Positions 10,267-17,972 of a DNA stretch of 64,000 nt are shown here, in pieces (position 1 is the stretch's first letter; each line of letters opens with the position of its first letter). Made by a program: the position numbers and the translations under genes. The notes beneath the pieces are model-generated. The model ran no database searches and had not been told where the DNA came from. It saw only the letters and a program-made list of their open reading frames with translations. Source of the DNA: Planctomycetota bacterium (GTDB lineage: Bacteria; Planctomycetota; UBA1135; UBA2386); NCBI GenBank assembly GCA_020848735.1, contig JADLHO010000118.1, positions 1 through 64,000 of the forward strand, written 5' to 3'.

Positions 10267-10920
10267 TCATCGCACCTGCGCCTGGCGCCAGTGCGTGGGG
10301 ATGTGGCAGCGGTCGCAGCGGTCGACCCAGCCGAGGCCGAGGTGCGGCGGATTCGCCGTGCGCTGCAGGTCGTCGAAGTGACAGGTGACGCACGCCGAGT
10401 CCGTCGGCACGAAGCGCCCCGCGAAGGACCCGGGGTGACAGCGGTTGCAGCTCGTGATCGCGTGCGCACCGGTCAGGGGGAAGCGACCGTGGGCGTGCGC
10501 GGCGACGAGGTCCTTCGGCCGCCACGTCGTCTCGCCGTGGCAGTCGTCGCAGGCGACGCCGAGGGTGCCCGCATGGACGTCCTCGTGACAGCCGACGCAA
10601 CCCCGGCTGCGGAACACCGCGACGGGCCCACGGTCGTTGTGACAGAGCAGGCAGCGCGCCGTGGCATGCGCGCCCGCGAGCGGCACGCCCGTCTGCGCGG
10701 CGTGGTCGAACGCGAAGTCGGCGACCAGCGTGTTCCAGTCGTCGCCGGCATGGCAGAGCCGGCAATCGGCGGGGAAGGTGTCGTGGGGCAGCACGGGGCC
10801 GAGTCCCGACCACCAGCGATAGCGCGCGACGGCATCGGGATCCTGCACGGCGCAGGAGCCGATGACCGCGAGCGTCATCGCGGAGAGGAGGAACAGGAGG
10901 GCACGGAGCGGAGTGCGCAT
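10267..10920 (-). CDS. Heptahaem (7 CxxCH) c-type cytochrome lipoprotein
   Basis: The 217-residue product has a hydrophobic signal LLFLLSAMTLAVIGSC ending in a lipobox cysteine. Seven haem-binding motifs follow: CRLCH, CLLCH, CVGCH, CDDCH, CNRCH, CVTCH and CDRCH. Spacing is short and regular, with FDHAAQTGVPLAGAHATARC and HGRFPLTGAHAITSC, the F-P-L-x-G-x-H-x(4)-C module shared with the 23-haem protein encoded upstream. This is the cytochrome c3/c7-like, doubled-CxxCH style. It is a lipid-anchored electron carrier, either on the periplasmic face beside the barrel or exposed outside. The gene starts 10 bp after the barrel gene ends, so it is part of the same operon. Confidence 0.92.
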   Translation of the reverse strand: MRTPLRALLFLLSAMTLAVIGSCAVQDPDAVARYRWWSGLGPVLPHDTFPADCRLCHAGDDWNTLVADFAFDHAAQTGVPLAGAHATARCLLCHNDRGPVAVFRSRGCVGCHEDVHAGTLGVACDDCHGETTWRPKDLVAAHAHGRFPLTGAHAITSCNRCHPGSFAGRFVPTDSACVTCHFDDLQRTANPPHLGLGWVDRCDRCHIPTHWRQAQVR

Positions 10921-10930
10921 GGAGGGTCCC

Positions 10931-12652
10931 TCAGAAGCTGCGCTGGACGAAGAATCCGACGCCGTAGGCGAAGTCGTCGTCCCAGAGGACGAGGTCGCCG
11001 TGGAAGGCGAGGTTCCAACCCGAGTCGAAGGCGAAGCTGCGGCTCGCGCGGAGACGGTGCTGCAGCAGGTCGTCGCCGTCCGGGGGCCGGCCCGCGAGGT
11101 GGTGGTTCGCGAACTCGTAGAGCAGGTCCCAACGGCCGTCGCTCACGCTGCGCCCGAGCTCGACGCGCACGCCGGCCACGGACGTGAACTCGCCGAGCGA
11201 GCCGAAGAGCACGAGGGCGAGCTCGTCGCCGTCGAGGAAGACGCTGCCGTAGCCCTTGCCGAGCTCGAGCGCGCCGCCGTGCTCACGCTCGTCGGCCCAG
11301 CCCGAGAGCTCCGCGCGCCAATGGTCGGTGCCGCGCGCCCCGCTGTGGCCGGCGAGCGCGACGCGATCGACGTGCTCGTCGTCGAGCTCCGCGGGCGTGC
11401 GGGGCTCGAACTCGCGCCGCAGCGTGAGCGGGAACGCGCGGCGCCGATAGCTGAACTCGTAGCCGGAGCCGTCGGTCTCGAAGCGCCGCACGGCGAGCCA
11501 GGCCTGCGTGAGTTCGAAGGTCTGGCCCTTCGCGTCGTCGCGCGATTGCAGGTAGGTGTCGAGCCATGCGCTCGCGCTGACGTCCCATCCCGGCTCGCCG
11601 ACCCAGCGCCCCTTCAGGACGAAGAGGTCGCGGTCCGCATCGGCGTGGTGGAACGTCTTCTGGTAGCCGACGTCGAAGCTCAGCGTCTCGGGACCGTCGG
11701 CAACCCAGCGGAACGACGCCGCGACCTGGAAGTCGTCGCCCGTCGAGAGCTCGTCGTCCTCGTTCGGCTGCCAGCCGATGCTCGCGGCGAGACGATGGCC
11801 GTCCTCGGTGCGATGGCCCCACTCGAGGCCGTCGACCCAACCGAACTCCGGCATCGCGTGCTGGAGGAAGCGACCGACCTGCCAGCGCGTGGGCGCGAAG
11901 CGCGTGCCGCCCTCGCGGTACGCCAGGGTGCGCAGGAGGAGACCGGTCGCGCGGTCGTCGTCGAAGTCCGCGCGGTGTGCCACCTCGAAGTCGAGCTCGA
12001 GCGTCTCCCCGCGACCGAGGGCGTTCTCGAAGCGCAGGTCGGTGCCGACGCGGAGCTGCGAGTTCGCGAAGGTCGAGCCCGCGTCGTCGGTCGCGCCGTG
12101 CACGAGACCGCCCGCCGACCAGATGCGGCCCATGAAGCGCGGTTCGCGCGCCGCCGGTTCGACCGGGCGCACCCTCGCGAGCAGGGGCATGCCCGGCTCC
12201 CAGCCATCGGCGCGCTCCGGCCAGGGCGGCGCCGGCGATGGCTGCGGCGGTGGCGGCGACGTCTCGCCGCGCGAAGGCGGGGTCGAGGGCGCAGGATCGG
12301 GCGGCGGTGCGAGCCGCCGGCGCGGGATCCGCGTCTCCCCGCGCGTGCCGGGTTCCGGCACGAACGCGGGCTCGTCGGGCTCGACGATCGCGCTGCGCTC
12401 GTCGACCTGGCGCACGGTGCCGGCGAACGCGCCGCCGCGCGCGGGCAGGAAGCTCACGCGGTCGCCGAGCTGCACGCCGTCGCGCGCACCGCGATCGATG
12501 CCGATCGCGCCGCGCACGGCGCTGGTCACGCGCAGCGGCAGGCGGAGCTCCGCGCCGTCCTGCGGTGTCGTCGCCGCGCTCGGAGCCTGGGCGATCGAGA
12601 CGGCCGACACGACCCCGAAGGTCGCCATGCACAGCGGCAGCAAGACGGTCAT
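10931..12652 (-). CDS. Outer-membrane beta-barrel protein of the cytochrome locus (MtrB/porin role)
   Basis: The ATG at 12652 overlaps the stop of the 23-haem gene (ATGA) and has GAGGAGAT upstream. The 573-residue product has a signal peptide (MTVLLPLCMATFGVVSAV). A small soluble domain of about 80 residues follows, with IGIDRGARDGVQLGDRVSFLP, then a proline-rich linker around residues 110-150. The last 400 residues are alternating amphipathic strands (for example LGRGETLELDFEVAHRADFDD) ending in FVQRSF. A C-terminal phenylalanine is the typical beta-barrel assembly signal. Position between a large periplasmic-type cytochrome and lipoprotein cytochromes suggests the porin of an outer-membrane electron conduit. 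I cannot align it to MtrB, PioB or OmbB by eye, so that role is inferred from context. Confidence 0.8.
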   Translation of the reverse strand: MTVLLPLCMATFGVVSAVSIAQAPSAATTPQDGAELRLPLRVTSAVRGAIGIDRGARDGVQLGDRVSFLPARGGAFAGTVRQVDERSAIVEPDEPAFVPEPGTRGETRIPRRRLAPPPDPAPSTPPSRGETSPPPPQPSPAPPWPERADGWEPGMPLLARVRPVEPAAREPRFMGRIWSAGGLVHGATDDAGSTFANSQLRVGTDLRFENALGRGETLELDFEVAHRADFDDDRATGLLLRTLAYREGGTRFAPTRWQVGRFLQHAMPEFGWVDGLEWGHRTEDGHRLAASIGWQPNEDDELSTGDDFQVAASFRWVADGPETLSFDVGYQKTFHHADADRDLFVLKGRWVGEPGWDVSASAWLDTYLQSRDDAKGQTFELTQAWLAVRRFETDGSGYEFSYRRRAFPLTLRREFEPRTPAELDDEHVDRVALAGHSGARGTDHWRAELSGWADEREHGGALELGKGYGSVFLDGDELALVLFGSLGEFTSVAGVRVELGRSVSDGRWDLLYEFANHHLAGRPPDGDDLLQHRLRASRSFAFDSGWNLAFHGDLVLWDDDFAYGVGFFVQRSF

Positions 12653-14718
12653 CGCGATCTCCTCTGCGCCCGCCGCAGCGGGTCGTCGTTCTTCCCGTGG
12701 CACGCCGCGCAGTCCGTCGGCAGGGGTCGCCAGCGCACGACCTCGTGCTCGCCGATGCGCTGAGGCTGGTGGCACTTCGCACACGCGACGCCGCGGTGCT
12801 GCTCGCCGAGCGCGAAGCGCGCATCGCGGTCGTGGTCGAAGATCAGCGCGCGGAAGGGGCCCGCGTCGTCGTGGCAGCGCGCGCACTCCGTGCGGCCCTC
12901 GGTCGTGAACTGACCCGCGTGCGGATCGGCGTGGCAGTCGGCACAGCGCGTACCGCGCGCCGGCTCCCAGGTCCGTCCGCGCGGATCGGGTTCGAGCCGC
13001 GTCGCATGACAGGCGGAGCAACGCGCGCGCGCGTGCGCGGAACGGAGTGCGAACCCCGTCCAGCGGCCGTGGTCGAAGGGCGTCTCGAAGTGCCGGAACG
13101 AGGTCTCGACGTGGCAGCGCGCGCAATCGCGGCGCCCGTCGAGCTCCGCCGGCAATCCCGGTCGGTCGAAGCCGCCGTCGTGGGGATCCACGTGGCAGGT
13201 GACGCAACCGCGGAAGGTGCCGAACTGCGCCGCGACGCGCCCGAAGCAGCGGCCCTGCGCGTCGGGTTCGGCCGCGCGCGGGTGACAGCTCTCGCAACCG
13301 GCGACGGCATGCGCGCCGCGGATCGGGAAGCGCACGTCGCGCGCGTGGTCGAAGCCGGGTTCGTGCAGCGCCGCGAAGCCGTGCGGCGCATGGCAGCGCG
13401 CGCAATCCGTCCGCCCATCCGCGTCGGCGAAGAAGGCCGCGTGGGCGTCGGCGTGGCAGTCCGCGCAGCTCGTGGAGAGACCCGCGAAGCGGCGCGGCGA
13501 AGCCGGCGTGTCCGACGTGCCCGGCGTGTCCGACGGATGGCACGCGTCGCACGCGGCCGACGCGTGACGGCCCTCGAGGGGCATCCTCGTGCGCGCGTGC
13601 TGTTCGACCGTGAAGCCGTGTGGGCGGAACTGCGTCCGCGCATGGCAGTCGACGCAGGTCGCCGTCGCGAACACGCCGCCCGCGAAGGCCCCGTCGTGCG
13701 GATCGCCGTGACAGGCGCGGCAGTCGTCCGGCGCGCGGTCGAGGTGGCGCTCGGCGAAGCCGCCGAGTTCGCCGCGGTGGCACGCATCGCACGCGACGCG
13801 ATCGTGCGGCACGCCGAGGGCGAACCCGCTCGCCGCGTGCTGCTCGGGCGCGATCGTCGCACGCCCGGCCCCGAAGGCCTCGTGCGCGACGTCGTGGCAC
13901 TGCACACAGGTCTGCGCTTGCTGCGTGCGCGCGAGCCCGGCCCAGGCCGCGAGGCTCGCCGCGCGGTGCGGCGAGTCGTGGCACGCGGCGCAGCTGCGCG
14001 CCGCGGGCGGGCGATGGGGCGCGAGGAGTTCGAGCGCGTGCGCGGTCCCGTCGGCGTGGCAGCCGCGACAGGTGACCGCGGCATGCCCGCCGCCGAGCGC
14101 GAGCACGCGTTCGTGGTCGAGCGCGCGCGGCGCCGCGAAGTCGCTCTGGTCGTGGCAGTCCGCACACGCGCGCTGCATGCGTCCGTCGTGCGGATCCTCG
14201 TGACAGCTCGCGCAGTCGCGCGCGAGTCCGAGGTAGCGCTGTTCACCGTCCGCGAGGACCGGCTTCTCCGCGTGGACGTGGCACTCCGCGCAGCTCAGCT
14301 CGAGGTGCTTGCCGGACATCTCCCAGCCGATCCGCGCGTGATCGAAGGCCGCGGGGTCGGGCACCGCGGCGAGCGCGAAGCTCGCCCGGTTCACGATCGC
14401 GAAGCCGGCGCCGTGGTGCTCGCTGTGACACGACGCGCACGCGGATCGCTGCTCCGCTGGGAGCGTGCCATGGAGGCCCGACCCGCGCTCGAACTGCGTC
14501 GCGATCGGCTCGTGACAGGCGAGGCACGCGTCCTTCATCGACGCGAACCATCCGCCATGGCATTGCGCGCAGTGATGACGCCCCTCGAGCTCCGCCACGG
14601 CGCCGTGGACGCTCGAGAGCGGCCCCGGCGACGTACGACCGATCGCCGCGAGCGCGAGCCAGCCGACGAGCAGCAGCGAGAGCGTGCCGACCCAGACGCG
14701 GGGATCGCGCAGCCTCAT
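12649..14718 (-). CDS. Giant multihaem c-type cytochrome with 23 CxxCH motifs
   Basis: The start is the ATG at 14718, overlapping the upstream gene's stop, giving 689 residues. A single N-terminal hydrophobic segment (WVGTLSLLLVGWLALAAI) has no lipobox or obvious cleavage site, so it is probably a membrane anchor facing the periplasm. I count 23 CxxCH motifs, about one per 29 residues. They fall into alternating modules. One type reads FDHxR..F.L..xHA..xCxxCH. The other reads CxxCHxDPHxGxF, seen as CASCHEDPHDGRM, CRACHGDPHDGAF, CVTCHVDPHDGGF and CADCHADPHAGQF. Such doubled modules belong to the cytochrome c3-like superfamily and can form long haem wires. It probably carries electrons across the periplasm between the membrane oxidoreductase encoded before it and the barrel encoded after it. 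Confidence 0.93.
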   Translation of the reverse strand: MRLRDPRVWVGTLSLLLVGWLALAAIGRTSPGPLSSVHGAVAELEGRHHCAQCHGGWFASMKDACLACHEPIATQFERGSGLHGTLPAEQRSACASCHSEHHGAGFAIVNRASFALAAVPDPAAFDHARIGWEMSGKHLELSCAECHVHAEKPVLADGEQRYLGLARDCASCHEDPHDGRMQRACADCHDQSDFAAPRALDHERVLALGGGHAAVTCRGCHADGTAHALELLAPHRPPAARSCAACHDSPHRAASLAAWAGLARTQQAQTCVQCHDVAHEAFGAGRATIAPEQHAASGFALGVPHDRVACDACHRGELGGFAERHLDRAPDDCRACHGDPHDGAFAGGVFATATCVDCHARTQFRPHGFTVEQHARTRMPLEGRHASAACDACHPSDTPGTSDTPASPRRFAGLSTSCADCHADAHAAFFADADGRTDCARCHAPHGFAALHEPGFDHARDVRFPIRGAHAVAGCESCHPRAAEPDAQGRCFGRVAAQFGTFRGCVTCHVDPHDGGFDRPGLPAELDGRRDCARCHVETSFRHFETPFDHGRWTGFALRSAHARARCSACHATRLEPDPRGRTWEPARGTRCADCHADPHAGQFTTEGRTECARCHDDAGPFRALIFDHDRDARFALGEQHRGVACAKCHQPQRIGEHEVVRWRPLPTDCAACHGKNDDPLRRAQRRSR

Positions 14719-16946
14719 GATCCACCTCGCTCGCCGAGCAGCGAGCCGTACGCGAGCGCGTAGCCGATGTGCACGACGATCAGCACGACCATCAGCAGCG
14801 CGAGCCAGCGATGGAGCCAGCGCCACGTGGAGAGGACCGCGCGCAGATCCTCGAGATGGCCGATCGCGATCGCCTCACGATGGGCCTCGCGCGCGAGTGC
14901 CAGGGCCACGCCGAGCTCCGCGGGCGGCACGGCGGCGGCGCGCGCCTCCGCGCGCAGGCGGCGCAACGCGCGACGCAGATCGAACTGCACGCCGGCGAAC
15001 GCCAGCAGCCGTCCGGCGAACGAGCCACGCCACTGCCGCGCCTCGGCGAGGCGGAGCACCTCGGCCCGCGCACGCGCCGCGAAGCCGTCGGCCGGACCGT
15101 CGAGCTTCGCGAGACGCGCGCGCACGTCGGCGAGAGCGAGCTCACGGCCGTTGGCCGCACGCGGCACCCACGCGTAGAGCCAACGGCCGATGCCGCCGGT
15201 CGCGACGATCACGAGCATCGCCCAGAACGCCTGACCGCCGGGCGTGTCGCGCGGCGCGAGCGCGGCGTGGAGCACGGCGCAGAGTCCGGCGAGCAGGCCG
15301 GTGGCGACGTGCACGGTCATCCACGTGCGCAGCGTTCCGAAGCGGAACGGTCGGCGCTGCGCGCGGCGCAGGAGATACGCGAGGTTCGCGATCACGAGCG
15401 CGGCGGCGGCGATGCCGAACGCGAGACCGAGACCGAGCCCCGGCCGCAGCAACGCGTGCTTGTCGTGCATCGGCCGCGCCTCGAGCGGCAGGCCGTAGTA
15501 GTCGAGGTTCGCGATCGCGAAGCCGAGCGCGAGCACGCCGGTGACGAGCGCGAACGCGAGCGCGGGCACCGCCGTGGCTCGCCGGTCCGCGGCAGGGGCG
15601 CCGCGGCGATCGGCGCGCGGCTGCGGTCGTCGCGCGGGATCGAACGACACGCCGGCCTGCTCGAGCAGGGGCTGCGACGGCACGCCGCCGATCATCACGA
15701 AGATCTCGTCGTTCTCGAGTTCGAGCTCACGCCCCTCGCCGAGCCTCAGCACGACGTGCTCGCGCGCGATCGCGCGGACCTCGCTGCCGAGCAGGAGCCG
15801 CACGGCTCCGGCCTCGACGGCCTCGCGCAGGCGCGCCGCGTTGCGCGAGCGCACGCGCACGAACGCGGTCTGGCGGTAGCTCAGGCTGACGGTGTGGCCC
15901 GGCTGCGCGGCGAGCGCGAGCGCGGTCTCGACCGCGGCGTCGCCGCCGCCGACGACGAGCACGCGGCGGCCGGTGAACGACGCGGCGTCGATCAACGCGT
16001 AGGCGACCTTCGGCAGGTCCTCGCCCGGCACGCCGAGGCGACGCGGCGTGCCGCGGCGTCCGACCGCCAGACAGACGTGGCGCGCGCGCCAGGTCCCACG
16101 CGACGTGCGGACGCTGCGCGAGCCGTCGTCGTGGACCAGAAGCCCCTCGACGGCGGCCCCGGTCTCGATCGGGAGGGCGTGCTCGCGCGCCGCGCGCTCC
16201 CAGATCGCGATCAGGTCCTCCTTCTCGTAGCTGCGCGCCGCGAGACGTCCGACCAGCGGGAGCTCGATCGGTTCGGTGAGGACGAGCTTGCGCCGCGGGT
16301 ACTTCGCGACGGTCCCACCGAGCTCGGTCTCCTGCTCGAGCACGACGTGCGGCACGCGGAGCCGGGTCGCCTCGAGCGCACAGGCGAGGCCCGCGGGACC
16401 CGCACCGAGGATCGCGAGCTCGACCTGGCCCGCCGGCAGCGGGCCGAGCGCGCGCCGACGCTCCGCCACCGCGCGCGCGACGCGCGTGCCGTGCTCGACC
16501 GCGGTGCGCACGAGCGCGTGCGCCGTCACCTCGCCCGCGAGATGGAGACCGGGTGCGCCGACTGCCGCGAGTTCCTCGTCGACGACGGGGATGTCCCGCC
16601 GCGTGGCGAGGTTCGCGATCGACACCGTGATGGCGCCGGCCGGACATTCGCGCTCGCACGCGGCGATGCCCTGGCAGCGCGCCCCGTTGACGACGAGCGC
16701 CTGGCCGTGCGCGATCTCGAGCACGCCCTGCTCCGGACACACCGCCACGCAGGTGGCACAGCCGAGGCAGCGCGAGAGATCGATGACGGGATGCTGCAAC
16801 CGCGCCGCCTCGTCACCCGCGGCCTGCGCGCGCTCGCGCTCGAGCAGCGTCTCGCGCATGCGGGCGAGGTCCGCGCGATGGAGCCAGGCGCCGACGAGCG
16901 CCAGGGCACAGACGACGACGAGGCCGACGAGGACGAGCCAGGTCAT
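14715..16946 (-). CDS. Ferredoxin / FAD-NAD(P) oxidoreductase fused to b-type membrane domain
   Basis: The start is the ATG at 16946 behind a perfect AGGAGG; the track's 1071-residue frame is an upstream extension. The 743-residue product has, in order, a TM anchor (3-21), a [4Fe-4S] motif CLGCATCVAVCP (60-71) and a second cluster region CQGIAACERECP lacking one of the usual cysteines. An FAD Rossmann motif GAGPAGLACA (about 181) and an NAD(P) motif VVGGGDAAVE (about 331) follow, in a YpdA/thioredoxin-reductase-like arrangement. Finally there are about five membrane helices with histidine pairs (H546 and H560, and two in HRWLALLMVVLIVVHIG). The ligand spacing suggests haem b. It likely couples cytoplasmic NAD(P)H or ferredoxin to quinone or periplasmic cytochrome, in either direction. 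It heads the multihaem operon. Confidence 0.85.
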   Translation of the reverse strand: MTWLVLVGLVVVCALALVGAWLHRADLARMRETLLERERAQAAGDEAARLQHPVIDLSRCLGCATCVAVCPEQGVLEIAHGQALVVNGARCQGIAACERECPAGAITVSIANLATRRDIPVVDEELAAVGAPGLHLAGEVTAHALVRTAVEHGTRVARAVAERRRALGPLPAGQVELAILGAGPAGLACALEATRLRVPHVVLEQETELGGTVAKYPRRKLVLTEPIELPLVGRLAARSYEKEDLIAIWERAAREHALPIETGAAVEGLLVHDDGSRSVRTSRGTWRARHVCLAVGRRGTPRRLGVPGEDLPKVAYALIDAASFTGRRVLVVGGGDAAVETALALAAQPGHTVSLSYRQTAFVRVRSRNAARLREAVEAGAVRLLLGSEVRAIAREHVVLRLGEGRELELENDEIFVMIGGVPSQPLLEQAGVSFDPARRPQPRADRRGAPAADRRATAVPALAFALVTGVLALGFAIANLDYYGLPLEARPMHDKHALLRPGLGLGLAFGIAAAALVIANLAYLLRRAQRRPFRFGTLRTWMTVHVATGLLAGLCAVLHAALAPRDTPGGQAFWAMLVIVATGGIGRWLYAWVPRAANGRELALADVRARLAKLDGPADGFAARARAEVLRLAEARQWRGSFAGRLLAFAGVQFDLRRALRRLRAEARAAAVPPAELGVALALAREAHREAIAIGHLEDLRAVLSTWRWLHRWLALLMVVLIVVHIGYALAYGSLLGERGGS

Positions 16947-17104
16947 GACGCCTCCTGGCGCCCCGCACCCCGCTGCGACGCGCGCCGTTCCTGCGCCGTC
17001 ATCGGCAACGCCCCATCCCCCATGACGGACCCCAAAGCGTGATCGACCGTCCGCCGCCGACCCTGGAATCGCAGCGGCGCACGTCGGCCGGATCTTGGAT
17101 CGAC

Positions 17105-17782
17105 TCAGCGCGCGGGCGTCGCGAGCGCCTCGTCGCCGCGGCGCGCCGCGACCTCGAGGTAGCCCTGCGCGGCGACGAGCGAGCGGCCGAGGCGGGCGTC
17201 GAGCCTGGCGACGCTGCCGTCGAGATTCGCGAGCTCCGTCTGGATCGTCGCGACCGAGGCGGAGTTGAAGTCGACGCTCAGGAACAGCAGCAGGTCGCGC
17301 ACGTCGCAGTTGAGCGCGTCGAACTCGTCCAGCGCGGGACGCAGGTTCGAGTCGATCGCCGTGTAGCGCTCGCGCGCGCGGCGGAGGCGGTCCTCGCTGC
17401 GGGCGCGCACGCTGGCGTTGCCGATCGCATCGACCTGCGCGGCCCATTGGTCGAAGACCGGCTGCGCGGCGATCTGCATCGCCGACACGCTCTCGCGGAG
17501 CTGGATCGCGTGCTGCCGCGAGGCCTCGGCCGCCGCGCTGACCGCGCGGTAGGACCCGGCCGCGTCGCCGCGGAAACCGGGCGCGGTGAGCGCGCGCAGC
17601 TCGCGGACCGCGGCGGCTGCCGCGTCGCGGGCGAGTTCGGTCTCGACGTGCACGCGCTCGACGCGCGAGACGAGGTCCTCGACCTTGGCGACGCCGGGAC
17701 GCGAGTCGCCGAACATCGCACAACTGGACAGCAGGACGGGCAGGACGGAGATCGCGAGTCGGATCGAGCGGCAGTGGTTCAT
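17105..17782 (-). CDS. DUF2959 family coiled-coil lipoprotein
   Basis: The 225-residue protein starts at the ATG at 17782 and has a signal ending VLPVLLSSC, a lipobox. The rest is helical and charged, with the family pattern RDAAAAAVRELRALTAP, VFDQWAAQVDAIGNASVR and LLFLSVDFNSASVATIQTELANLD. These match DUF2959, an uncharacterised family of periplasmic or outer-membrane lipoproteins with long coiled coils. It is on the same strand as the cytochrome operon and ends 158 bp before it, so co-transcription is possible but not shown. It is divergent from the amidohydrolase; the 190-bp gap between them should hold both promoters. Confidence 0.8.
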   Translation of the reverse strand: MNHCRSIRLAISVLPVLLSSCAMFGDSRPGVAKVEDLVSRVERVHVETELARDAAAAAVRELRALTAPGFRGDAAGSYRAVSAAAEASRQHAIQLRESVSAMQIAAQPVFDQWAAQVDAIGNASVRARSEDRLRRARERYTAIDSNLRPALDEFDALNCDVRDLLLFLSVDFNSASVATIQTELANLDGSVARLDARLGRSLVAAQGYLEVAARRGDEALATPAR

Positions 17783-17972
17783 CGTGAGCCGGACGTGCGT
17801 GGTGTTCCCAGACACCGATCACGCGCTGGATCGTCGGGTCGTCGCGAGGTGCTCCAGTCCGGCCCACGACCGCGCGCGGAGCGTCGCAGCCCGCGACGGA
17901 CGCTGCCGTTGGCATGGCGCGACGCGACATGTCCCGGGTTGCGTCAGGGGGCCGTGGCTAGGATCCCGCCCC

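Noticed and set aside
12238-14763. 841-residue plus-strand ORF opposite the 23-haem cytochrome
   Set aside because: Arg/Ala-rich shadow frame; the minus-strand frame has 23 haem motifs.
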